Assembly (NCBI GenBank): GCA_015484935.1
Contig: WFUQ01000022.1
Span: 1-5,708, forward strand
DNA from: Gammaproteobacteria bacterium
Lineage (GTDB): Bacteria; Pseudomonadota; Gammaproteobacteria; SZUA-229
Direction: 5' to 3'
DNA length: 5,708 nucleotides
Below are positions 1 to 5,708 of the stretch, piece by piece. Under the pieces are notes generated by a model. It ran no database searches and had not been told where the DNA came from. It saw only the letters and a list, made by a program, of their open reading frames with translations. The translations under genes and the position numbers were made by a program. The stretch's first letter is position 1; each line of letters opens with the position of its first letter.

Positions 1-171
1 GAATTTCATGCGTGAATCTTCGAATGCTTCGAAACCACATTCGAACGGTGAATTTTTTGCGGCATCGGGTCTGTGTGGCGCCAGCATGACACCCCCCATC
101 ACCATCATCACCACACCGACCGCGAGACCGATGCCCAGAAAGATCAATACTGGTAAATAATTTTCAAGCAT
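1..171 (-). CDS. nuoA: NADH-quinone oxidoreductase subunit A (complex I), 3' part cut off by the window
   Basis: NuoA is a small membrane subunit of the proton-pumping NADH:quinone oxidoreductase, homologous to mitochondrial ND3, and is normally the first gene of the nuo operon. The window shows 57 codons from ATG at 171-169. The start reads [20 protein letters not shown], and a hydrophobic helix covers about residues 5-30. The TM1-TM2 loop follows with the family signature [10 protein letters not shown] (residues 41-50, conserved Cys45), then EDSRMKF at the edge. Family members are about 115-140 residues, so roughly half the protein and two helices lie outside. A modest Shine-Dalgarno GGAT (182-179) sits 7 nt before the ATG, supporting this start. 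It lies 132 bp downstream of a tRNA-Leu gene, an order found in several non-enteric proteobacteria. Identification rests on the signature loop and is secure. That the rest of nuo follows is inference. Confidence 0.93.
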   Translation of the reverse strand, partial: MLENYLPVLIFLGIGLAVGVVMMVMGGVMLAPHRPDAAKNSPFECGFEAFEDSRMKF

Positions 172-303
172 TTTTATTATCCACAAGTCAGCCGCGAGCA
201 GGATCGCAACCATCCACTATTGTTATTATGCCGAATAAATCACCCGACGTTCGCCTTCCTGCGCCACTGATCGCCATCCCTGATCATTATAATTATTTGT
301 ATT
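172..303 (-). promoter_or_regulatory. AT-rich leader between tRNA-Leu and nuoA, candidate nuo promoter region
   Basis: This 132-bp gap has no plausible gene. On the minus strand it contains a perfect TATAAT hexamer (291-286), but no recognisable -35 box lies 16-18 bp upstream, where the tRNA 3' end falls. Immediately after it is TGATC(9 nt)GATCA (286-268), an inverted repeat that could be an operator half-site pair. A related motif GGATGG..CGATC occurs twice (279-269 and 215-202). I see no GC hairpin with a T-tract, so read-through from secG/tRNA into nuoA cannot be excluded. Promoter function is inferred from position and AT richness only. Confidence 0.3.
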
Positions 304-388
304 TGGTGCCGATGGCCGGAGTCGAACCGGCACAGCTTTCGCCACTACCCCCTCAAGATAGCGTGTCTACCAATTCCACCACATCGGC
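304..388 (-). tRNA. leuU: tRNA-Leu, anticodon GAG
   Basis: This is an 85-nt class II tRNA with encoded CCA. The acceptor stem GCCGATG (388-382) pairs with CATCGGC (314-308). The discriminator base is A307 and CCA is at 306-304. The T arm is GCCGG/CCGGC (331-327 and 319-315) with loop TTCGACT. The anticodon stem CTATC/GGTAG (361-357, 349-345, one G-U) closes the loop TTGAGGG, with anticodon GAG at 354-352. The 13-nt variable arm (344-332) includes GGCGAAAGCT, as expected for leucine tRNAs. The D arm contains AATTGGTAGAC, very like the E. coli GAG leucine tRNA leuU, which also lies just after secG. It decodes CUC and CUU. The 5' end is only 9 nt from the secG stop, with no promoter or terminator between, so it is probably released from a secG-containing transcript by RNase P (inference). 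Confidence 0.97.
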
Positions 389-397
389 TTAAAGCTT

Positions 398-787
398 TTA
401 TTCTGCCGGTGGCGGTACGTCTGTCTCAGCACCAGGCTGTACTACGTCATCAACAGGAGGTAATAAATCGTCTACCGGATTCGCAGGTGCAACCGATTCC
501 AGCTGCTCGCCTGACTGTGTCAGGGATTCCAGTACGCTGGCAGGCTGATCACGATTCGCCGCCAGATACGCCAGCGCCAGACTATTGAGGAAGAAGACGG
601 TCGCCAGGATCGCTGTCGTCTTGCTCAGAAAATTAGATGAACCGCTGGCACCGAATACCGAACCTGCACCACCGCCGCCAGCACCGAATGTCGCACCTTC
701 TGACGCGCCCTTGCCCTTCTGTAACAGGATCAGGGTAATCATGGCCAGGGCCACACACACATGCAGAACCAGGAGAATAATATCCAC
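398..787 (-). CDS. secG: Preprotein translocase subunit SecG
   Basis: SecG is the small auxiliary subunit of the SecYEG inner-membrane channel; it stimulates SecA-driven protein export. The 129-residue product has the family layout. TM1 is at about residues 2-22 and is followed by LLQKGKGA and the Gly/Phe-rich loop GATFGAGGGGAGSVFG. The conserved stretch SNFLSKTTAILATVFF leads into TM2 (about 57-77). The tail from about 80 is acidic and proline-rich (ending VPPPAE), a variable part of the family. The start is GTG (787-785); no ATG is available without losing TM1, and the tpiA stop lies two codons upstream in the same frame. The only Shine-Dalgarno-like sequence is GGCGGG (803-798) inside the tpiA end, 10 nt from the GTG, so translation is probably coupled to tpiA (inference). 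The stop is TAA, 9 nt before tRNA-Leu. Confidence 0.95.
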   Translation of the reverse strand: MDIILLVLHVCVALAMITLILLQKGKGASEGATFGAGGGGAGSVFGASGSSNFLSKTTAILATVFFLNSLALAYLAANRDQPASVLESLTQSGEQLESVAPANPVDDLLPPVDDVVQPGAETDVPPPAE

Positions 788-793
788 GTCGAT

Positions 794-1543
794 CTAACCC
801 GCCGCCTTGCAGATAGCCAGAAAATCGTCAGCTTTGAGTGACGCGCCGCCGATCAGACCACCGTCGATATCCGCCTGAGCGATCAGGTCAGCTGCGTTAC
901 CGGGATTCATGCTGCCACCGTAGAGGATCCGCAGACCATCAGCGATACCGGCATCCAGAGCAGCGATCTTGCCGCGGATGAATGCGTGTACATCCTGCGC
1001 CTGTTCCGGTGAGGCTGTTTTGCCTGTACCTATCGCCCATACCGGCTCGTAGGCCAGCACTGCGTTTGCCAGTGAAGCCACGCCATCGCTTTCCAGAATG
1101 GCGTCGATCTGGCGACCGATCACATCTTCGGTCACGCCGGATTCACGCTCTTCCAGCGTCTCGCCGATGCAGAATATGGGTTTCAATCCGTTCTTTAATA
1201 CGGCACCGTATTTGATAGCAGTGATCTCATCGGTTTCACCATACATGGCACGGCGCTCGGAATGGCCGATGATGACGTATTCGCAGCCGATGTCTTTCAG
1301 CATAGGGCCGGAAATCTCACCGGTGAAAGCACCGCCGTCCTGATCACACATGTTCTGTGCGCCCAGCTTGACCGCGCTATCGGCCGTCGCAGCAGCGATG
1401 GCTGAGAGATAGACGAATGGGGGACAGACCACGATTTCGGCGCTGGTCTCACCCACACCGGCATTGATGCCTTCGATTAATTCACTGACAGAAGCACTGG
1501 AACCATTCATTTTCCAGTTACCGGCGACCATAGCCTGACGCAT
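794..1543 (-). CDS. tpiA: Triosephosphate isomerase
   Basis: TpiA interconverts dihydroxyacetone phosphate and glyceraldehyde 3-phosphate in cytoplasmic glycolysis and gluconeogenesis. The 249-residue protein is of normal length and is a complete TIM barrel. It has the N-terminal GNWKMN with Asn9 and Lys11, the electrophile His94 in IIGHSERR, and the catalytic base Glu166 in AYEPVWAIGTG. The phosphate-gripping loop 6 follows (about 167-177). YGGS (208-211) and GGLIGGASL (228-236) complete the phosphate site. The ATG start (1543-1541) has GGGA (1554-1551) 7 nt upstream; Met5 is an alternative that would trim the barrel's first strand and is less likely. The TAG stop is 6 nt from the secG GTG. 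The gene lies 187 bp after glmM, so it may have its own promoter, though none is clear by eye. Confidence 0.98.
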   Translation of the reverse strand: MRQAMVAGNWKMNGSSASVSELIEGINAGVGETSAEIVVCPPFVYLSAIAAATADSAVKLGAQNMCDQDGGAFTGEISGPMLKDIGCEYVIIGHSERRAMYGETDEITAIKYGAVLKNGLKPIFCIGETLEERESGVTEDVIGRQIDAILESDGVASLANAVLAYEPVWAIGTGKTASPEQAQDVHAFIRGKIAALDAGIADGLRILYGGSMNPGNAADLIAQADIDGGLIGGASLKADDFLAICKAAG

Positions 1544-1730
1544 TGTATTATCCCGCTGAATTCAAAGGGGGCAAAGGTTACCTGCGGTAGACCAATAAAT
1601 CAATGATGCAATTGGGTTAGGCGACGAAGAAACAAACACTTGGGGGGCAAGCAGCGAAAACTCGCGGTTCAGTTAGCTCAGCGATGGCGGATCAGGCAGA
1701 AAAATGCATGCTCCGCCACGGCTCAGGTTT
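1544..1730 (-). promoter_or_regulatory. glmM-tpiA intergenic region, likely tpiA leader
   Basis: This 187-bp gap is the largest non-coding stretch of the window and I find no credible small gene in it. After the glmM TGA (minus strand) there is a 7-bp inverted repeat (listed separately) without a T-tract, so it is not a standard terminator. Further down are two similar C-tract boxes, TTGCCCCCC (1650-1642) and TTGCCCCC (1574-1567), 76 bp apart. A TTGCAT (about 1613-1608) could serve as a -35 element, but no good -10 follows at proper spacing. The length suggests that tpiA-secG-tRNA may be a separate transcription unit; this is inference. Confidence 0.3.
1685..1718 (-). repeat. Inverted repeat (7-bp perfect stem, 20-nt loop) downstream of glmM
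   Basis: On the minus strand TGGCGGA (1718-1712) is followed 20 nt later by its complement TCCGCCA (1691-1685). The loop carries GCATGC, a run of five T and TGCC; GCA and TGC inside it could extend the stem with a 4-nt bulge. It starts 12 nt after the glmM stop codon. No T-run follows the 3' arm, so intrinsic termination is unlikely. It could be a 3'-end RNA hairpin protecting the glmM message, or chance. Confidence 0.4.
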
Positions 1731-3068
1731 TCAGGCAGCGGCTTTCACCGTCTCAGCGATCTGATTACTGAGCTGCTGCACCATCTCGACATCTTCCCCT
1801 TCCACCATGACGCGGATCAAGGGCTCTGTACCGGATGGACGCAACAGTACGCGACCATGACCATCCAGGGTCGATTCGGCATCCGCGACAGCGGTTTTGA
1901 CTTCCTGAGAGGTCATCGGATCACTGCCACCAGACAGCGGCACGTTGATCATAGTCTGTGGCATCTTGTTCATACCGGATTTTGCTTCGTGCAGGCTCTT
2001 GCCGGATTCGCTCAGATACGCCAGCACCTGCAATGCAGAAACGATACCGTCACCCGTGGTAGTCCTGTCCAGACAGATGATGTGGCCGGACGATTCACCA
2101 CCCAGCATCCAGTTGTTCTGTTTCATGGCTTCCAGCACATAACGGTCACCGACATTGGTACGGGTAAACTCCAGCCCCAGCTCTTTCACTGCCAGTTCCA
2201 TGCCCATATTGGTCATCAATGTACCGACCACACCGTTGATCTCGAGATTATTGAATTTACGGGCACAGGCGATGATGTAGAGTAATTCGTCACCATCGAC
2301 GATCTCACCTTTCTCATCCACCATGACCACGCGATCACCGTCACCGTCGAACGCGATGCCCAGATCCGCCCCCTGTGCCAGTACCTGCTGCTTCAGCAGA
2401 CGCGGGTCGGTCGAACCACAGTGCTGGTTGATGTTGAGACCATCCGGATCCGCCCCCACTACACGCACGGTCGCACCCAGTTCTGTAAAGACACTGGGGG
2501 CAATGTGGTAGGTCGCCCCGTTGGCACAATCCAGCACGATGTTCATGCCGGCAAACCGCGTGCCGATGGAGATACTGGCCTTGCAAGCCTCGATGTAACG
2601 GCCATGCGCATCGGTGATACGCTCGGCCTTGCCTAGCTCTTTCGAATCCACCGTCTTCATCTCGGCATCGAACATGGTTTCGATTCCGGTCTCGACCTCA
2701 TCAGCCAGCTTGGTGCCCTGAGCGGAGAAAAATTTCAGCCCATTGTCATAGAAAGGATTGTGCGAAGCGCTGATGACGATACCCGCCGATGCGCGTAAGG
2801 TACGCGTAAGATAGGCGATACCCGGGGTCGGCATCGGCCCCAGCAGACGCACATCGACACCCGCAGCAGACAACCCGGCCTCGAGCGCCGATTCGAACAT
2901 ATAACCGGAGATGCGGGTGTCCTTGCCGATGACCACCATGCGGCCGTTATCACTCGCCAGCACTTTGCCCACAGCCCAGCCCAGCTTCAGCACCTGGTCT
3001 GCTGTCATCATACCTTCGCCGACTTTGCCGCGAATACCGTCTGTTCCGAAATACTTTCTAGCCATCAT
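1731..3068 (-). CDS. glmM: Phosphoglucosamine mutase
   Basis: GlmM converts glucosamine 6-phosphate to glucosamine 1-phosphate, the cytoplasmic step feeding UDP-GlcNAc, peptidoglycan and lipopolysaccharide. The 445-residue product has the normal length and all alpha-phosphohexomutase motifs. These are [11 protein letters not shown] near the N-terminus, the phosphoserine loop [12 protein letters not shown] with Ser102, the Mg-binding DGDGDR (241-246), the sugar-specificity loop GGESSGH (323-329; E. coli has GAENSGH) and the phosphate-binding [11 protein letters not shown] (410-420). Two consecutive ATGs are possible. The first (3068-3066) overlaps the folP TGA as ATGA. The second (3065-3063) would give MARKYFG and lies 7 nt from an AGG, a better spacing. 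Either way translation is probably coupled to folP. The TGA stop is at 1733-1731. Nothing in the sequence suggests loss of function. Confidence 0.98.
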   Translation of the reverse strand: MMARKYFGTDGIRGKVGEGMMTADQVLKLGWAVGKVLASDNGRMVVIGKDTRISGYMFESALEAGLSAAGVDVRLLGPMPTPGIAYLTRTLRASAGIVISASHNPFYDNGLKFFSAQGTKLADEVETGIETMFDAEMKTVDSKELGKAERITDAHGRYIEACKASISIGTRFAGMNIVLDCANGATYHIAPSVFTELGATVRVVGADPDGLNINQHCGSTDPRLLKQQVLAQGADLGIAFDGDGDRVVMVDEKGEIVDGDELLYIIACARKFNNLEINGVVGTLMTNMGMELAVKELGLEFTRTNVGDRYVLEAMKQNNWMLGGESSGHIICLDRTTTGDGIVSALQVLAYLSESGKSLHEAKSGMNKMPQTMINVPLSGGSDPMTSQEVKTAVADAESTLDGHGRVLLRPSGTEPLIRVMVEGEDVEMVQQLSNQIAETVKAAA

Positions 3069-3916
3069 CCAACCTGTGCGTCATACGCCTGTAAAACTTT
3101 TAATGCATCCAGTGTTTCCTGCACATCGTGTACACGAAACCAGCTGGCGCCTTGCTGCCGCGCCAGAATGGCTGCGGCAACGCTCGCTGACACTCTGTTC
3201 TGCGGGTCGTCCGACCCGGGTCTGTCCAGAATGGCAGCCAGCATACTTTTTCGGGAAACCCCCGCCAATACAGGGTATTTTAGTTCACACAGGCGGCTTA
3301 TTCCTGTGAGCAAGGTCAAATTATGTTGCAGCGATTTGCCGAAACCGAAGCCGGGATCCAGCACGATAGCATCGCCATCGATACCCGCCGCCTCACAGAC
3401 CCTCGCCCGATCGAGCAGAAAATCACCCACCTCGGTGACCACATCATCATAATGTGGCGACCGCTGCATACTGCGCGGTTCGCCCTGCATGTGCATCAGA
3501 CATACCGGCACAGCCAGCTGCACACAGGCAGCCACCGCACCTTCTGCACGTAAGGCATTAACATCATTGACCATGCTGGCACCTGCCTCGACAGCGGCAC
3601 GCATGACCTCGGCTTTACTGGTGTCGATGGACACGGGGATGCCGGACTGCGTCCGTATCGCTTCGATCACTGGTAAAACGCGCTCACATTCCTGCTCGAC
3701 TGATACCGGCTCAGCACCGGGTCGGGTCGATTCACCACCGATATCGATGATATCCGCGCCCTGCTCAGCCATCTTTAGAGCGTGCTCCACTGCTTTTTCT
3801 ACCCGTGTGTAACGACCGCCATCAGAGAAGGAATCAGGCGTGACATTGAGGATGCCCATCAGCACCGGCTGATCCGATGCGATGAGTTGATAAACCTGTT
3901 CGACGTGTGTTTGCAT
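3065..3916 (-). CDS. folP: Dihydropteroate synthase
   Basis: FolP condenses 6-hydroxymethyl-7,8-dihydropterin diphosphate with p-aminobenzoate to form dihydropteroate in folate synthesis; it is the sulfonamide target. With the ATG at 3916-3914 the protein has 283 residues, matching the roughly 282 of E. coli. The two Pfam-type signatures are [15 protein letters not shown] (20-34) and [11 protein letters not shown] (57-67). SIDTSK (96-101), LMHMQG (140-145), DPGFGFGK (187-194), SRKS (221-224) and RVHDV (261-265) follow in the usual order, covering the pterin, pABA and diphosphate sites. The reading frame is open upstream to a TTG at 3949, but those 11 extra codons are the hairpin and T-tract of an intrinsic terminator and have no family counterpart, so I reject that start. 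No clear Shine-Dalgarno precedes the ATG. The gene lies 65 bp after ftsH, the usual partner, and overlaps glmM by 4 nt. Confidence 0.97.
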   Translation of the reverse strand: MQTHVEQVYQLIASDQPVLMGILNVTPDSFSDGGRYTRVEKAVEHALKMAEQGADIIDIGGESTRPGAEPVSVEQECERVLPVIEAIRTQSGIPVSIDTSKAEVMRAAVEAGASMVNDVNALRAEGAVAACVQLAVPVCLMHMQGEPRSMQRSPHYDDVVTEVGDFLLDRARVCEAAGIDGDAIVLDPGFGFGKSLQHNLTLLTGISRLCELKYPVLAGVSRKSMLAAILDRPGSDDPQNRVSASVAAAILARQQGASWFRVHDVQETLDALKVLQAYDAQVG

Positions 3917-3919
3917 GCC

Positions 3920-3946
3920 AAGAAAAAAGGGAGCAGAGCTCCCTTT
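3920..3946 (-). terminator. Intrinsic (rho-independent) terminator after ftsH
   Basis: On the minus strand a perfect 9-bp stem AAAGGGAGC (3946-3938) / GCTCCCTTT (3934-3926) closes a 3-nt TCT loop. The 3' arm runs directly into further T residues, so the T-tract is TTTTTTCTT. This is a textbook terminator for transcription leaving ftsH, whose stop is 35 bp upstream. It ends only 3 nt before the folP ATG, so folP expression needs read-through or another promoter. On the plus strand the T-tract is only three bases, and no plus-strand gene needs it. Confidence 0.88.
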
Positions 3947-3981
3947 CAAGTATTACCGGTTATGGAGATTCATCGTCAAGA

Positions 3982-5708
3982 TCAATGCAGACTGGCTGGC
4001 CCGCCGATAGGACCGTCTGTCTTGCCCTTGTCTTTTTTGGCACCCGCATCTGCACCGCCATCTTTATCGCCAGTGGTGCCGGAACCATCGCCATCGCTCC
4101 AGTCACTCGGTGGTGGCGGTTCTTTGCCTTCCATCAGTGCGTCGATCTGATTCGTATCGATAGTTTCATATTTCATCAGAGCATCTGACATGGCATGCAG
4201 AACACTGATATTTTCGGTCAGTATCTTCTCTGCGCGCTCGTAGTTGCGGTCGATGAAATCGCGTATCTCTTCGTCGATGATACGCGCGGTATCATCGCCC
4301 ATGTTCTTGTGTTGCGTGACTGAGCGGCCGAGGAATACCTCGCCCTCGTCTTCGCTGTAACTCAAGGGTCCGAGGCGATCTGACAGCCCCCATTTGGTGA
4401 CCATGTTTCGTGCCAGCTCGGTAGCCCGCTCGATATCATTGGACGCACCGGTGGTGACTTTATCCTTACCGAAGATCAGCTCTTCTGCGATGCGCCCCCC
4501 GAACAGGCTGGATATCTGGCTTTCCAGATGCTGCTTGCTGTGGCTGTAGCGATCGTCTTCCGGCAGGAACATGGTGACACCCAGTGCCCGTCCGCGAGGG
4601 ATGATGCTCACCTTATAGACCGGATCATGCTCCGGTACCAGCCTGCCGACGATGGCGTGACCTGCCTCGTGATAGGCGGTGAGTTTCTTCTCGTCTTCAG
4701 ACATCACCATAGAGCGACGTTCTGCACCCATCATGATCTTGTCTTTGGCTTTCTCGAAGTGCGCCATGCGTACTTCTCTGGAATTCTCACGCGCAGCGAA
4801 CAAGGCAGCTTCGTTGACCAGATTGGCCAGATCGGCTCCGGAAAAACCAGGGGTACCCCGTGCGATCAACGATGGGTTGACGTTATCGGCACCCGGCACC
4901 TTCTTCATATGGACTTTCAATATCTGCTCGCGACCGCGGATATCCGGCAGAGGTACCACTACCTGACGATCGAATCGACCGGGACGCAGTAACGCAGGGT
5001 CGAGCACATCAGGTCGGTTGGTCGCAGCGATGACGATGACACCCTCATTACCTTCAAAACCGTCCATCTCGACCAGCAACTGGTTCAGGGTCTGCTCGCG
5101 TTCATCATGCCCCCCGCCCAGACCGGCACCACGATGACGACCGACTGCGTCGATCTCATCGATGAAGATGATACAGGGCGCGTGTTTTTTCGCGGTCTCG
5201 AACATATCACGCACACGCGAGGCACCGACACCGACGAACATCTCGACGAAATCAGAACCGGAGATAGTGAAAAACGGTACCTTGGCTTCACCCGCGATGG
5301 CTTTTGCCAGCAGGGTCTTACCGGTACCCGGTGAACCGACCATCAGCACACCGCTTGGAATTTTGCCGCCCAGTTTCTGGAACTTGCCGGGGTCGCGTAA
5401 AAACTCGACCAGCTCGGAGACTTCTTCCTTGGCTTCTTCGACACCGGCGACGTCATCGAATGTGACATTGACCTGATCTTCACCCAGCATACGCGCCTTG
5501 CTCTTGCCGAACGACATGGCGCCACGGCCGCCACCGCCACCCTGCATCTGGCGCATGAAGAATATCCAGATACCGATGAGTAACAGGAACGGGAACCAGG
5601 AGATGAATATCTGCATCAGCAACGACTGGCTCTCTGGCGGAGTCGCATTGATCTCGACGTTGTTATTGAGCAGATCAGCCATCATCGCCGAGTTGCTGGT
5701 CTCGGGGC
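3982..5708 (-). CDS. ftsH: ATP-dependent zinc metalloprotease FtsH, N-terminus cut off by the window
   Basis: FtsH is the hexameric inner-membrane AAA+ protease that degrades misfolded membrane proteins and regulators such as sigma-32 and LpxC. About 574 codons are visible and the frame is open to the window edge, so the true start lies outside. Counting from the MM at 5685-5680, the second transmembrane helix is at about 22-44, after the end of the periplasmic domain. Walker A is GSPGTGKT (117-124), the pore loop MFVGVGA (149-155) and Walker B IIFIDE (172-177). The second region of homology ATNRPD...RPGRFDR (221-240) carries the arginine fingers Arg234 and Arg237. The zinc site is HEAGH (339-343) with Asp417 as third ligand. 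HEAGH is offset 78 residues from E. coli, predicting about 645 residues in total, the normal length. The C-terminal tail (about 522-567) is rich in Gly, Asp and Lys and variable. The stop is TGA. Confidence 0.98.
   Translation of the reverse strand, partial: PETSNSAMMADLLNNNVEINATPPESQSLLMQIFISWFPFLLLIGIWIFFMRQMQGGGGGRGAMSFGKSKARMLGEDQVNVTFDDVAGVEEAKEEVSELVEFLRDPGKFQKLGGKIPSGVLMVGSPGTGKTLLAKAIAGEAKVPFFTISGSDFVEMFVGVGASRVRDMFETAKKHAPCIIFIDEIDAVGRHRGAGLGGGHDEREQTLNQLLVEMDGFEGNEGVIVIAATNRPDVLDPALLRPGRFDRQVVVPLPDIRGREQILKVHMKKVPGADNVNPSLIARGTPGFSGADLANLVNEAALFAARENSREVRMAHFEKAKDKIMMGAERRSMVMSEDEKKLTAYHEAGHAIVGRLVPEHDPVYKVSIIPRGRALGVTMFLPEDDRYSHSKQHLESQISSLFGGRIAEELIFGKDKVTTGASNDIERATELARNMVTKWGLSDRLGPLSYSEDEGEVFLGRSVTQHKNMGDDTARIIDEEIRDFIDRNYERAEKILTENISVLHAMSDALMKYETIDTNQIDALMEGKEPPPPSDWSDGDGSGTTGDKDGGADAGAKKDKGKTDGPIGGPASLH

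Noticed and set aside
97..114. Plus-strand codons CAT CAC CAT CAT CAC CAC, reading as six histidines like an expression tag
   Set aside because: It is the antisense of NuoA residues VVMMVM in a conserved transmembrane helix, with no start codon or vector sequence around it.
1685..1718. Inverted repeat after glmM as a rho-independent terminator
   Set aside because: No T-tract follows the 3' arm and the loop is 20 nt long; kept only as an inverted repeat.
1704..2285. Plus-strand open frame of 193 codons opposite glmM
   Set aside because: It lies wholly antisense to a strongly conserved gene, has a low-complexity His/Gln-rich product with no recognisable motif, and no ribosome site.
3065..3949. 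Longer folP beginning at TTG 3949
   Set aside because: The added codons coincide with a terminator hairpin and T-tract and have no DHPS counterpart.
4528..4992. Plus-strand open frame of 154 codons opposite ftsH
   Set aside because: It is a shadow of the FtsH AAA+ and protease coding sequence with no family features.
1..5708. Mobile elements, CRISPR arrays, toxin-antitoxin or defence genes, riboswitches
   Set aside because: All coding space is explained by conserved housekeeping genes and the gaps are under 200 bp, with no repeat arrays or transposase fragments.

Overview
The window is a conserved housekeeping segment from a gammaproteobacterium, with every gene on the minus strand. Read in transcription order (high to low coordinates) it is ftsH (5' end off the window), folP, glmM, tpiA, secG, tRNA-Leu(GAG) and nuoA (3' end off the window). 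FtsH, FolP and GlmM align closely with the E. coli proteins as I know them. However, tpiA sits between glmM and secG, and a nuo operon follows the tRNA. That order fits non-enteric gammaproteobacteria (and some beta lineages) better than Enterobacterales. Base composition looks moderately GC-rich and even; I see no mobile element, CRISPR array, broken gene or sign of transfer.

Right part (3917-5708): the membrane AAA+ zinc protease FtsH with all catalytic motifs, followed by a strong intrinsic terminator just upstream of folP. Middle (1731-3916): folP (dihydropteroate synthase) and glmM (phosphoglucosamine mutase), overlapping by an ATGA. A 187-bp gap follows, holding an inverted repeat and C-tracts. 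Left-middle (304-1543): tpiA (triosephosphate isomerase), secG (preprotein translocase subunit) and a class II tRNA-Leu, packed with 6-nt and 9-nt gaps. Left end: a 132-bp AT-rich leader and the first 57 codons of nuoA (respiratory complex I).

The genes serve different core processes: membrane protein quality control, folate synthesis, UDP-GlcNAc precursor supply, glycolysis, protein export, decoding of CUY leucine codons, and respiration. The grouping is a conserved chromosomal neighbourhood, not a single pathway. FtsH, SecG and NuoA are all membrane proteins.

I do not see an undescribed system here. The points most worth a second look are the terminator that abuts (and, with an upstream TTG start, would be translated into) folP; the tpiA TAG stop lying in frame with and two codons ahead of a GTG start for secG; and short repeats in the two intergenic leaders.
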